Origin: Labia minor
Lineage: Eukaryota; Arthropoda; Insecta; Dermaptera; Spongiphoridae
Length of the DNA: 64,000 bases
Reading direction: 5' to 3'
Assembly: GCA_963082975.1 (NCBI GenBank)
Contig: OY720347.1
Span: 8,352,225 to 8,416,224 of the forward strand
Shown: positions 13,287-28,099 of the stretch, one piece after another
Position numbering within the stretch: position 1 is the first letter of the stretch
Layout: each line of letters starts with the position of its first letter
Translations under genes and position numbers: made by a program
The notes under the pieces: model-generated
Database searches by the model: none
The model's input: the letters and a program-made list of their open reading frames with translations, nothing else
What the model was told of the DNA's origin: nothing

Positions 13287-15482
13287 CTAGGTTTTCGGCA
13301 TAAAAAAATAATTATTCATCAGAAATATCAATAATATATTTTTTTAATATTTTTATGATGTAAAATGAAGAATTTATTATTTATTTTTAAAAATTTCATT
13401 TTTTAATTTTACCGTAAAAATTATGAAAGGTCATCTTAGGATGACCCTACGTTTTCGGCATAAAAAAATAATTATTCATCAGAAATATCAATAATATATT
13501 TTTTTAATAATTTTATGATGTAAAATGAACGAATTTATTATTTTTTTTAAAACATTTCATTTTTTAATTTTACCGAAAATATTATGAAAGGTCATCTTAG
13601 GATGACCCTACGTTTTCGGCATAAAAAAATAATTATTCATCAGAAATATCAATAATATATTTTTTTAATATTTTAATGATGTAAAATGAACGAATTTATT
13701 ATTTATTTTTAAAAATTTCATTTTTTAATTTTCCCCTAAAAATTATGAAAGGTCATCGTAGGATGACCCTAGGTTTTAGGCATAATAAAATAATTATTCA
13801 TCAGAAATATCAATAATATATTTTTTTAATATTTTTATAATGTAAAATGAACGAATTTATTATTTATTTTTAAAAATTTCATTTTTTAATTTTCCCGTAA
13901 AAGTTATGAAAGGTCATCGTAGGATGACCCTAGGTTTTCGGCATAAAAACATAATTATTCATCAGAAATATCAATAATATATTTTTTTAATATTTTTATG
14001 ATGTAAAATTAAGAATTTATTATTTATTTTTAAAAATTTCATTTTTTAATTTTACCGTAAAAATTATGAAAGGTCATCTTAGGATGACCCTACGTTTTCG
14101 GCATAAAAAAATAATTATTCATCAGAAATATCAATAATATATTTTTTTAATAATTTTATGATGTAAAATGAACGAATTTATTATTTTTTTTAAAACATTT
14201 CATTTTTTAATTTTACCGAAAATATTATGAAAGGTCATCTTAGGATGACCCTACGTTTTCGGCATAAAAAAAAAATTATTCATCAGAAATATCAATAATA
14301 TGTTTTTTTAATATTTTTATGATGTAAAATGAACGAATTTATTATTTATTTTTAAAAATTTCATTTTTTAATTTTCCCCTAAAAATTATGAAAGGTCATC
14401 GTAGGATGACCCTAGGTTTTAGGCATAATAAAATAATTATTCATCAGAAATATCAATAATATATTTTTTTAATATTATTATGATGTAAAATGAACGAATT
14501 TATTATTTATTTTTAAAAATTTCATTTTTTAATTTTCCCGTAAAAATTATGAAAGGTCATCGTAGGATGACCCTAGGTTTTCGGCATAAAAAAATAATTA
14601 TTCATCAGAAATATCAATAATATATTTTTTTAATATTTTTATGATGTAAAATGAAGAATTTATTATTTATTTTTTAAAATTTCATTTTTTAATTTTACCG
14701 TAAAAATTATGAAAGGTCATCTTAGGATGACCCTACGTTTTTGCATAATAAAATAATTATTCATCAGAAATATCAATAATATATTTTTTTAATATTATTA
14801 TGATGTAAAATGAACGAATTTATTATTTATTTTTAAAAATTTCATTTTTTAATTTTCCCCTAAAAATTATGAAAGGTCATCGTAGGATGACCCTAGGTTT
14901 TAGGCATAATAAAATAATTATTCATCAGAAATATCAATAATATATTTTTTTAATATTTTTATGATGTAAAATGAAGAATTTATTATTTATTTTTAAAAAT
15001 TTCATTTTTTAATTTTACCGTAAAAATTATGAAAGGTCATCTTAGGATGACCCTACGTTTTCGGCATAAAAAAATAATTATTCATCAGAAATATCAATAA
15101 TATATTTTTTTAATAATTTTATGATGTAAAATGAACGAATTTATTATTTTTTTTAAAACATTTCATTTTTTAATTTTACCGAAAATATTATGAAAGGTCA
15201 TCTTAGGATGACCCTACGTTTTCGGCATAAAAAAATAATTATTTATCAGAAATATCAATAATATATTTTTTTAATAATTTTATGATGTAAAATGAACGAA
15301 TTTATTATTTATTTTTAAAAATTTCATTTTTTAATTTTCCCGTAAAAATTATGAAAGGTCATCGTAGGATGACCCTAGGTTTTCGGCATAAAAACATAAT
15401 TATTCATCAGAAATATCAATAATATATTTTTTTAATATTTTTATGATGTAAAATTAAGAATTTATTATTTATTTTTAAAAAT

Positions 15483-15632
15483 TTCATTTTTTAATTTTAC
15501 CGTAAAAATTATGAAAGGTCATCTTAGGATGACCCTACGTTTTCGGAATAAAAAAATAATTATTTTATATATATATTTTTTTAATAATTTTATGATGTAA
15601 AATGAACGAATTTATTATTTTTTTTAAAACAT
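15483..15632. repeat. Deleted satellite monomer (150 bp), first copy
   Basis: After TTCGGAATAAAAAAATAATT the sequence goes to ATTTTATATATATATTTT, skipping the CATCAGAAATATC segment. The monomer is 150 bp long. It carries CGGAATA where most monomers have CGGCATA. Confidence 0.85.
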
Positions 15633-18600
15633 TTCATTTTTTAATTTTACCGAAAATATTATGAAAGGTCATCTTAGGATGACCCTACGTTTTCGGCATA
15701 AAAAAATAATTATTCATCAGAAATATCAATAATATATTTTTTTAATATTTTAATGATGTAAAATGAACGAATTTATTATTTATTTTTAAAAATTTCATTT
15801 TTTAATTTTCCCCTAAAAATTATGAAAGGTCATCGTAGGATGACCCTAGGTTTTAGGCATAATAAAATAATTATTCATCAGAAATATCAATAATATATTT
15901 TTTTAATATTTTTATAATGTAAAATGAACGAATTTATTATTTATTTTTAAAAATTTCATTTTTTAATTTTCCCGTAAAAGTTATGAAAGGTCATCGTAGG
16001 ATGACCCTAGGTTTTCGGCATAAAAACATAATTATTCATCAGAAATATCAATAATATATTTTTTTAATATTTTTATGATGTAAAATTAAGAATTTATTAT
16101 TTATTTTTAAAAATTTCATTTTTTAATTTTACCGTAAAAATTATGAAAGGTCATCTTAGGATGACCCTACGTTTTCGGCATAAAAAAATAATTATTCATC
16201 AGAAATATCAATAATATATTTTTTTAATAATTTTATGATGTAAAATGAACGAATTTATTATTTTTTTTAAAACATTTCATTTTTTAATTTTACCGAAAAT
16301 ATTATGAAAGGTCATCTTAGGATGACCCTACGTTTTCGGCATAAAAAAATAATTTTTATTAAGAAATATGAATAATATATTTTTTTAATATTTTTATGAT
16401 GTAAAATGAACGAATTTATTATTTATTTTTAAAAATTTCATTTTTTAATTTTCCCCTAAAAATTATGAAAGGTCATCGTACGATGACCCTAGGTTTTCGG
16501 CATAAACAAATAATTTTTCATCAGAAATATCAATAATATATTTTTTTTAATATTTTTATGATGTAAAATGAACGAATTTATTATTTTTTTTAAAACATTT
16601 CATTTTTTAATTTTACCGAAAATATTATGAAAGGTCATCTTAGGATGACCCTACGTTTTCGGCATAAAAAAATAATTATTCATCAGAAATATCAATAATA
16701 TATTTTTTTAATATTTTTATAATGTAAAATGAACGAATTTATTATTTATTTTTAAAAATTTCATTTTTTAATTTTCCCCTAAAAATTATGAAAGGTCATC
16801 GTAGGATGACCCTAGGTTTTAGGCATAATAAAATAATTATTCATCAGAAATATCAATAATATATTTTTTTAATATTTTTATAATGTAAAATGAACGAATT
16901 TATTATTTATTTTTAAAAATTTCATTTTTTAATTTTCCCGTAAAAGTTATGAAAGGTCATCGTAGGATGACCCTAGGTTTTCGGCATAAAAACATAATTA
17001 TTCATCAGAAATATCAATAATATATTTTTTTAATATTTTTATGATGTAAAATTAAGAATTTATTATTTATTTTTAAAAATTTCATTTTTTAATTTTACCG
17101 TAAAAATTATGAAAGGTCATCTTAGGATGACCCTACGTTTTCGGCATAAAAAAATAATTATTCATCAGAAATATCAATAATATATTTTTTTAATAATTTT
17201 ATGATGTAAAATGAACGAATTTATTATTTTTTTTAAAACATTTCATTTTTTAATTTTACCGAAAATATTATGAAAGGTCATCTTAGGATGACCCTACGTT
17301 TTCGGCATAAAAAAATAATTTTTATTAAGAAATATGAATAATATATTTTTTTAATATTTTTATGATGTAAAATGAACGAATTTATTATTTATTTTTAAAA
17401 ATTTCATTTTTTAATTTTCCCCTAAAAATTATGAAAGGTCATCGTACGATGACCCTAGGTTTTCGGCATAAACAAATAATTTTTCATCAGAAATATCAAT
17501 AATATATTTTTTTTAATATTTTTATGATGTAAAATGAACGAATTTATTATTTTTTTTAAAACATTTCATTTTTTAATTTTACCGAAAATATTATGAAAGG
17601 TCATCTTAGGATGACCCTACGTTTTCGGCATAAAAAAATAATTATTCATCAGAAATATCAATAATATATTTTTTTAATATTTTTATAATGTAAAATGAAC
17701 GAATTTATTATTTATTTTTAAAAATTTCATTTTTTAATTTTCCCGTAAAAATTATGAAAGGTCATCCTAGGATGACCCTAGGTTTTCGGCATAAAAAAAT
17801 AATTATTCATCAGAAATATCAATAATATATTTTTTTAATATTTTTATGATGTAAAATGAAGAATTTATTATTTATTTTTAAAAATTTCATTTTTTAATTT
17901 TACCGTAAAAATTATGAAAGGTCATCTTAGGATGACCCTACGTTTTCGGCATAAAAAAATAATTATTCATCAGAAATATCAATAATATATTTTTTTAATA
18001 ATTTTATGATGTAAAATGAACGAATTTATTATTTTTTTTAAAACATTTCATTTTTTAATTTTACCGAAAATATTATGAAAGGTCATCTTAGGATGACCCT
18101 ACGTTTTCGGCATAAAAACATAATTATTCATCAGAAATATCAATAATATATTTTTTTAATATTTTTATGATGTAAAATTAAGAATTTATTATTTATTTTT
18201 AAAAATTTCATTTTTTAATTTTACCGTAAAAATTATGAAAGGTCATCTTAGGATGACCCTACGTTTTCGGCATAAAAAAATAATTATTCATCAGAAATAT
18301 CAATAATATATTTTTTTAATAATTTTATGATGTAAAATGAACGAATTTATTATTTTTTTTAAAACATTTCATTTTTTAATTTTACCGAAAATATTATGAA
18401 AGGTCATCTTAGGATGACCCTACGTTTTCGGCATAAAAAAATAATTTTTATTAAGAAATATGAATAATATATTTTTTTAATATTTTTATGATGTAAAATG
18501 AACGAATTTATTATTTATTTTTAAAAATTTCATTTTTTAATTTTCCCCTAAAAATTATGAAAGGTCATCGTACGATGACCCTAGGTTTTCGGCATAAACA

Positions 18601-21600
18601 AATAATTTTTCATCAGAAATATCAATAATATATTTTTTTTAATATTTTTATGATGTAAAATGAACGAATTTATTATTTTTTTTAAAACATTTCATTTTTA
18701 AATTTTACCGAAAATATTATGAAAGGTCATCTTAGGATGACCCTACGTTTTCGGCATAAAAAAATAATTATTCATCAGAAATATCAATAATATATTTTTT
18801 TAATATTTTAATGATGTAAAATGAACGAATTTATTATTTATTTTTAAAAATTTCATTTTTTAATTTTCCCCTAAAAATTATGAAAGGTCATCGTAGGATG
18901 ACCCTAGGTTTTAGGCATAATAAAATAATTATTCATCAGAAATATCAATAATATATTTTTTTAATATTTTTATAATGTAAAATGAACGAATTTATTATTT
19001 ATTTTTAAAAATTTCATTTTTTAATTTTCCCGTAAAAGTTATGAAAGGTCATCGTAGGATGACCCTAGGTTTTCGGCATAAAAACATAATTATTCATCAG
19101 AAATATCAATAATATATTTTTTTAATATTTTTATGATGTAAAATTAAGAATTTATTATTTATTTTTAAAAATTTCATTTTTTAATTTTACCGTAAAAATT
19201 ATGAAAGGTCATCTTAGGATGACCCTACGTTTTCGGCATAAAAAAATAATTATTCATCAGAAATATCAATAATATATTTTTTTAATAATTTTATGATGTA
19301 AAATGAACGAATTTATTATTTTTTTTAAAACATTTCATTTTTTAATTTTACCGAAAATATTATGAAAGGTCATCTTAGGATGACCCTACGTTTTCGGCAT
19401 AAAAAAATAATTTTTATTAAGAAATATGAATAATATATTTTTTTAATATTTTTATGATGTAAAATGAACGAATTTATTATTTATTTTTAAAAATTTCATT
19501 TTTTAATTTTCCCCTAAAAATTATGAAAGGTCATCGTACGATGACCCTAGGTTTTCGGCATAAACAAATAATTTTTCATCAGAAATATCAATAATATATT
19601 TTTTTTAATATTTTTATGATGTAAAATGAACGAATTTATTATTTTTTTTAAAACATTTCATTTTTTAATTTTACCGAAAATATTATGAAAGGTCATCTTA
19701 GGATGACCCTACGTTTTCGGCATAAAAAAATAATTATTCATCAGAAATATCAATAATATATTTTTTTAATATTTTTATAATGTAAAATGAACGAATTTAT
19801 TATTTATTTTTAAAAATTTCATTTTTTAATTTTCCCGTAAAAATTATGAAAGGTCATCCTAGGATGACCCTAGGTTTTCGGCATAAAAAAATAATTATTC
19901 ATCAGAAATATCAATAATATATTTTTTTAATATTTTTATGATGTAAAATGAAGAATTTATTATTTATTTTTAAAAATTTCATTTTTTAATTTTACCGTAA
20001 AAATTATGAAAGGTCATCTTAGGATGACCCTACGTTTTCGGCATAAAAAAATAATTATTCATCAGAAATATCAATAATATATTTTTTTAATAATTTTATG
20101 ATGTAAAATGAACGAATTTATTATTTTTTTTAAAACATTTCATTTTTTAATTTTACCGAAAATATTATGAAAGGTCATCTTAGGATGACCCTACGTTTTC
20201 GGCATAAAAAAATAATTATTCATCAGAAATATCAATAATATATTTTTTTAATATTTTAATGATGTAAAATGAACGAATTTATTATTTATTTTTAAAAATT
20301 TCATTTTTTAATTTTCCCCTAAAAATTATGAAAGGTCATCGTAGGATGACCCTAGGTTTTAGGCATAATAAAATAATTATTCATCAGAAATATCAATAAT
20401 ATATTTTTTTAATATTTTTATAATGTAAAATGAACGAATTTATTATTTATTTTTAAAAATTTCATTTTTTAATTTTCCCGTAAAAGTTATGAAAGGTCAT
20501 CGTAGGATGACCCTAGGTTTTCGGCATAAAAACATAATTATTCATCAGAAATATCAATAATATATTTTTTTAATATTTTTATGATGTAAAATTAAGAATT
20601 TATTATTTATTTTTAAAAATTTCATTTTTTAATTTTACCGTAAAAATTATGAAAGGTCATCTTAGGATGACCCTACGTTTTCGGCATAAAAAAATAATTA
20701 TTCATCAGAAATATCAATAATATATTTTTTTAATAATTTTATGATGTAAAATGAACGAATTTATTATTTTTTTTAAAACATTTCATTTTTTAATTTTACC
20801 GAAAATATTATGAAAGGTCATCTTAGGATGACCCTACGTTTTCGGCATAAAAAAAAAATTATTCATCAGAAATATCAATAATATGTTTTTTTAATATTTT
20901 TATGATGTAAAATGAACGAATTTATTATTTATTTTTAAAAATTTCATTTTTTAATTTTCCCCTAAAAATTATGAAAGGTCATCGTAGGATGACCCTAGGT
21001 TTTAGGCATAATAAAATAATTATTCATCAGAAATATCAATAATATATTTTTTTAATATTATTATGATGTAAAATGAACGAATTTATTATTTATTTTTAAA
21101 AATTTCATTTTTTAATTTTCCCGTAAAAATTATGAAAGGTCATCGTAGGATGACCCTAGGTTTTCGGCATAAAAAAATAATTATTCATCAGAAATATCAA
21201 TAATATATTTTTTTAATATTTTTATGATGTAAAATGAAGAATTTATTATTTATTTTTTAAAATTTCATTTTTTAATTTTACCGTAAAAATTATGAAAGGT
21301 CATCTTAGGATGACCCTACGTTTTTGCATAATAAAATAATTATTCATCAGAAATATCAATAATATATTTTTTTAATATTATTATGATGTAAAATGAACGA
21401 ATTTATTATTTATTTTTAAAAATTTCATTTTTTAATTTTCCCCTAAAAATTATGAAAGGTCATCGTAGGATGACCCTAGGTTTTAGGCATAATAAAATAA
21501 TTATTCATCAGAAATATCAATAATATATTTTTTTAATATTTTTATGATGTAAAATGAAGAATTTATTATTTATTTTTAAAAATTTCATTTTTTAATTTTA

Positions 21601-22064
21601 CCGTAAAAATTATGAAAGGTCATCTTAGGATGACCCTACGTTTTCGGCATAAAAAAATAATTATTCATCAGAAATATCAATAATATATTTTTTTAATAAT
21701 TTTATGATGTAAAATGAACGAATTTATTATTTTTTTAAAACATTTCATTTTTTAATTTTACCGAAAATATTATGAAAGGTCATCTTAGGATGACCCTACG
21801 TTTTCGGCATAAAAAAATAATTATTTATCAGAAATATCAATAATATATTTTTTTAATAATTTTATGATGTAAAATGAACGAATTTATTATTTATTTTTAA
21901 AAATTTCATTTTTTAATTTTCCCGTAAAAATTATGAAAGGTCATCGTAGGATGACCCTAGGTTTTCGGCATAAAAACATAATTATTCATCAGAAATATCA
22001 ATAATATATTTTTTTAATATTTTTATGATGTAAAATTAAGAATTTATTATTTATTTTTAAAAAT

Positions 22065-22214
22065 TTCATTTTTTAATTTTACCGTAAAAATTATGAAAGG
22101 TCATCTTAGGATGACCCTACGTTTTCGGAATAAAAAAATAATTATTTTATATATATATTTTTTTAATAATTTTATGATGTAAAATGAACGAATTTATTAT
22201 TTTTTTTAAAACAT
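22065..22214. repeat. Deleted satellite monomer (150 bp), second copy
   Basis: Same deletion and CGGAATA variant as at 15483, 6582 bp downstream, as expected from the zone B duplication. Confidence 0.85.
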
Positions 22215-24141
22215 TTCATTTTTTAATTTTACCGAAAATATTATGAAAGGTCATCTTAGGATGACCCTACGTTTTCGGCATAAAAAAATAATTATTCATC
22301 AGAAATATCAATAATATATTTTTTTAATATTTTAATGATGTAAAATGAACGAATTTATTATTTATTTTTAAAAATTTCATTTTTTAATTTTCCCCTAAAA
22401 ATTATGAAAGGTCATCGTAGGATGACCCTAGGTTTTAGGCATAATAAAATAATTATTCATCAGAAATATCAATAATATATTTTTTTAATATTTTTATAAT
22501 GTAAAATGAACGAATTTATTATTTATTTTTAAAAATTTCATTTTTTAATTTTCCCGTAAAAGTTATGAAAGGTCATCGTAGGATGACCCTAGGTTTTCGG
22601 CATAAAAACATAATTATTCATCAGAAATATCAATAATATATTTTTTTAATATTTTTATGATGTAAAATTAAGAATTTATTATTTATTTTTAAAAATTTCA
22701 TTTTTTAATTTTACCGTAAAAATTATGAAAGGTCATCTTAGGATGACCCTACGTTTTCGGCATAAAAAAATAATTATTCATCAGAAATATCAATAATATA
22801 TTTTTTTAATAATTTTATGATGTAAAATGAACGAATTTATTATTTTTTTTAAAACATTTCATTTTTTAATTTTACCGAAAATATTATGAAAGGTCATCTT
22901 AGGATGACCCTACGTTTTCGGCATAAAAAAAAAATTATTCATCAGAAATATCAATAATATGTTTTTTTAATATTTTTATGATGTAAAATGAACGAATTTA
23001 TTATTTATTTTTAAAAATTTCATTTTTTAATTTTCCCCTAAAAATTATGAAAGGTCATCGTAGGATGACCCTAGGTTTTAGGCATAATAAAATAATTATT
23101 CATCAGAAATATCAATAATATATTTTTTTAATATTATTATGATGTAAAATGAACGAATTTATTATTTATTTTTAAAAATTTCATTTTTTAATTTTCCCGT
23201 AAAAATTATGAAAGGTCATCGTAGGATGACCCTAGGTTTTCGGCATAAAAAAATAATTATTCATCAGAAATATCAATAATATATTTTTTTAATATTTTTA
23301 TGATGTAAAATGAAGAATTTATTATTTATTTTTTAAAATTTCATTTTTTAATTTTACCGTAAAAATTATGAAAGGTCATCTTAGGATGACCCTACGTTTT
23401 TGCATAATAAAATAATTATTCATCAGAAATATCAATAATATATTTTTTTAATATTATTATGATGTAAAATGAACGAATTTATTATTTATTTTTAAAAATT
23501 TCATTTTTTAATTTTCCCCTAAAAATTATGAAAGGTCATCGTAGGATGACCCTAGGTTTTAGGCATAATAAAATAATTATTCATCAGAAATATCAATAAT
23601 ATATTTTTTTAATATTTTTATGATGTAAAATGAAGAATTTATTATTTATTTTTAAAAATTTCATTTTTTAATTTTACCGTAAAAATTATGAAAGGTCATC
23701 TTAGGATGACCCTACGTTTTCGGCATAAAAAAATAATTATTCATCAGAAATATCAATAATATATTTTTTTAATAATTTTATGATGTAAAATGAACGAATT
23801 TATTATTTTTTTTAAAACATTTCATTTTTTAATTTTACCGAAAATATTATGAAAGGTCATCTTAGGATGACCCTACGTTTTCGGCATAAAAAAATAATTA
23901 TTTATCAGAAATATCAATAATATATTTTTTTAATAATTTTATGATGTAAAATGAACGAATTTATTATTTATTTTTAAAAATTTCATTTTTTAATTTTCCC
24001 GTAAAAATTATGAAAGGTCATCGTAGGATGACCGTAGGTTTTCGGCATAAAAACATAATTATTCATCAGAAATATCAATAATATATTTTTTTAATATTTT
24101 TATGATGTAAAATTAAGAATTTATTATTTATTTTTAAAAAT

Positions 24142-24291
24142 TTCATTTTTTAATTTTACCGTAAAAATTATGAAAGGTCATCTTAGGATGACCCTACGTT
24201 TTCGGAATAAAAAAATAATTATTTTATATATATATTTTTTTAATAATTTTATGATGTAAAATGAACGAATTTATTATTTTTTTTAAAACAT
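24142..24291. repeat. Deleted satellite monomer (150 bp), third copy
   Basis: Same deletion and CGGAATA variant, 2077 bp after the second copy. These three deletions account for the module being about 2077 bp rather than 13 x 161 = 2093 bp. Confidence 0.85.
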
Positions 24292-27200
24292 TTCATTTTT
24301 TAATTTTACCGAAAATATTATGAAAGGTCATCTTAGGATGACCCTACGTTTTCGGCATAAAAAAATAATTATTCATCAGAAATATCAATAATATATTTTT
24401 TTAATATTTTAATGATGTAAAATGAACGAATTTATTATTTATTTTTAAAAATTTCATTTTTTAATTTTCCCCTAAAAATTATGAAAGGTCATCGTAGGAT
24501 GACCCTAGGTTTTAGGCATAATAAAATAATTATTCATCAGAAATATCAATAATATATTTTTTTAATATTTTTATAATGTAAAATGAACGAATTTATTATT
24601 TATTTTTAAAAATTTCATTTTTTAATTTTCCCGTAAAAGTTATGAAAGGTCATCGTAGGATGACCCTAGGTTTTCGGCATAAAAACATAATTATTCATCA
24701 GAAATATCAATAATATATTTTTTTAATATTTTTATGATGTAAAATTAAGAATTTATTATTTATTTTTAAAAATTTCATTTTTTAATTTTACCGTAAAAAT
24801 TATGAAAGGTCATCTTAGGATGACCCTACGTTTTCGGCATAAAAAAATAATTATTCATCAGAAATATCAATAATATATTTTTTTAATAATTTTATGATGT
24901 AAAATGAACGAATTTATTATTTTTTTTAAAACATTTCATTTTTTAATTTTACCGAAAATATTATGAAAGGTCATCTTAGGATGACCCTACGTTTTCGGCA
25001 TAAAAAAATAATTTTTATTAAGAAATATGAATAATATATTTTTTTAATATTTTTATGATGTAAAATGAACGAATTTATTATTTATTTTTAAAAATTTCAT
25101 TTTTTAATTTTCCCCTAAAAATTATGAAAGGTCATCGTACGATGACCCTAGGTTTTCGGCATAAACAAATAATTTTTCATCAGAAATATCAATAATATAT
25201 TTTTTTTAATATTTTTATGATGTAAAATGAACGAATTTATTATTTTTTTTAAAACATTTCATTTTTTAATTTTACCGAAAATATTATGAAAGGTCATCTT
25301 AGGATGACCCTACGTTTTCGGCATAAAAAAATAATTATTCATCAGAAATATCAATAATATATTTTTTTAATATTTTTATAATGTAAAATGAACGAATTTA
25401 TTATTTATTTTTAAAAATTTCATTTTTTAATTTTCCCGTAAAAATTATGAAAGGTCATCCTAGGATGACCCTAGGTTTTCGGCATAAAAAAATAATTATT
25501 CATCAGAAATATCAATAATATATTTTTTTAATATTTTTATGATGTAAAATGAAGAATTTATTATTTATTTTTAAAAATTTCATTTTTTAATTTTACCGTA
25601 AAAATTATGAAAGGTCATCTTAGGATGACCCTACGTTTTCGGCATAAAAAAATAATTATTCATCAGAAATATCAATAATATATTTTTTTAATAATTTTAT
25701 GATGTAAAATGAACGAATTTATTATTTTTTTTAAAACATTTCATTTTTTAATTTTACCGAAAATATTATGAAAGGTCATCTTAGGATGACCCTACGTTTT
25801 CGGCATAAAAAAATAATTATTCATCAGAAATATCAATAATATATTTTTTTAATATTTTAATGATGTAAAATGAACGAATTTATTATTTATTTTTAAAAAT
25901 TTCATTTTTTAATTTTCCCCTAAAAATTATGAAAGGTCATCGTAGGATGACCCTAGGTTTTAGGCATAATAAAATAATTATTCATCAGAAATATCAATAA
26001 TATATTTTTTTAATATTTTTATAATGTAAAATGAACGAATTTATTATTTATTTTTAAAAATTTCATTTTTTAATTTTCCCGTAAAAGTTATGAAAGGTCA
26101 TCGTAGGATGACCCTAGGTTTTCGGCATAAAAACATAATTATTCATCAGAAATATCAATAATATATTTTTTTAATATTTTTATGATGTAAAATTAAGAAT
26201 TTATTATTTATTTTTAAAAATTTCATTTTTTAATTTTACCGTAAAAATTATGAAAGGTCATCTTAGGATGACCCTACGTTTTCGGCATAAAAAAATAATT
26301 ATTCATCAGAAATATCAATAATATATTTTTTTAATAATTTTATGATGTAAAATGAACGAATTTATTATTTTTTTTAAAACATTTCATTTTTTAATTTTAC
26401 CGAAAATATTATGAAAGGTCATCTTAGGATGACCCTACGTTTTCGGCATAAAAAAAAAATTATTCATCAGAAATATCAATAATATGTTTTTTTAATATTT
26501 TTATGATGTAAAATGAACGAATTTATTATTTATTTTTAAAAATTTCATTTTTTAATTTTCCCCTAAAAATTATGAAAGGTCATCGTAGGATGACCCTAGG
26601 TTTTAGGCATAATAAAATAATTATTCATCAGAAATATCAATAATATATTTTTTTAATATTATTATGATGTAAAATGAACGAATTTATTATTTATTTTTAA
26701 AAATTTCATTTTTTAATTTTCCCGTAAAAATTATGAAAGGTCATCGTAGGATGACCCTAGGTTTTCGGCATAAAAAAATAATTATTCATCAGAAATATCA
26801 ATAATATATTTTTTTAATATTTTTATGATGTAAAATGAAGAATTTATTATTTATTTTTTAAAATTTCATTTTTTAATTTTACCGTAAAAATTATGAAAGG
26901 TCATCTTAGGATGACCCTACGTTTTTGCATAATAAAATAATTATTCATCAGAAATATCAATAATATATTTTTTTAATATTATTATGATGTAAAATGAACG
27001 AATTTATTATTTATTTTTAAAAATTTCATTTTTTAATTTTCCCCTAAAAATTATGAAAGGTCATCGTAGGATGACCCTAGGTTTTAGGCATAATAAAATA
27101 ATTATTCATCAGAAATATCAATAATATATTTTTTTAATATTTTTATGATGTAAAATGAAGAATTTATTATTTATTTTTAAAAATTTCATTTTTTAATTTT

Positions 27201-28099
27201 ACCGTAAAAATTATGAAAGGTCATCTTAGGATGACCCTACGTTTTCGGCATAAAAAAATAATTATTCATCAGAAATATCAATAATATATTTTTTTAATAA
27301 TTTTATGATGTAAAATGAACGAATTTATTATTTTTTTTAAAACATTTCATTTTTTAATTTTACCGAAAATATTATGAAAGGTCATCTTAGGATGACCCTA
27401 CGTTTTCGGCATAAAAAAATAATTATTTATCAGAAATATCAATAATATATTTTTTTAATAATTTTATGATGTAAAATGAACGAATTTATTATTTATTTTT
27501 AAAAATTTCATTTTTTAATTTTCCCGTAAAAATTATGAAAGGTCATCGTAGGATGACCCTAGGTTTTCGGCATAAAAACATAATTATTCATCAGAAATAT
27601 CAATAATATATTTTTTTAATATTTTTATGATGTAAAATTAAGAATTTATTATTTATTTTTAAAAATTTCATTTTTTAATTTTACCGTAAAAATTATGAAA
27701 GGTCATCTTAGGATGACCCTACGTTTTCGGAATAAAAAAATAATTATTCATCAGAAATATCAATAATATATTTTTTTAATAATTTTATGATGTAAAATGA
27801 ACGAATTTATTATTTTTTTTAAAACATTTCATTTTTTAATTTTACCGAAAATATTATGAAAGGTCATCTTAGGATGACCCTACGTTTTCGGCATAAAAAA
27901 ATAATTTTTAGTAAGAAATATGAATAATATATTTTTTTAATATTTTTATAATGTAAAATGAACGAATTTATTATTTATTTTTAAAAATTTCATTTTTTAA
28001 TTTTCCCCTAAAAATTATGAAAGGTCATCGTACGATGACCCTAGGTTTTCGGCATAAACAAATAATTATTCATCAGAAATATCAATAATATATTTTTTT

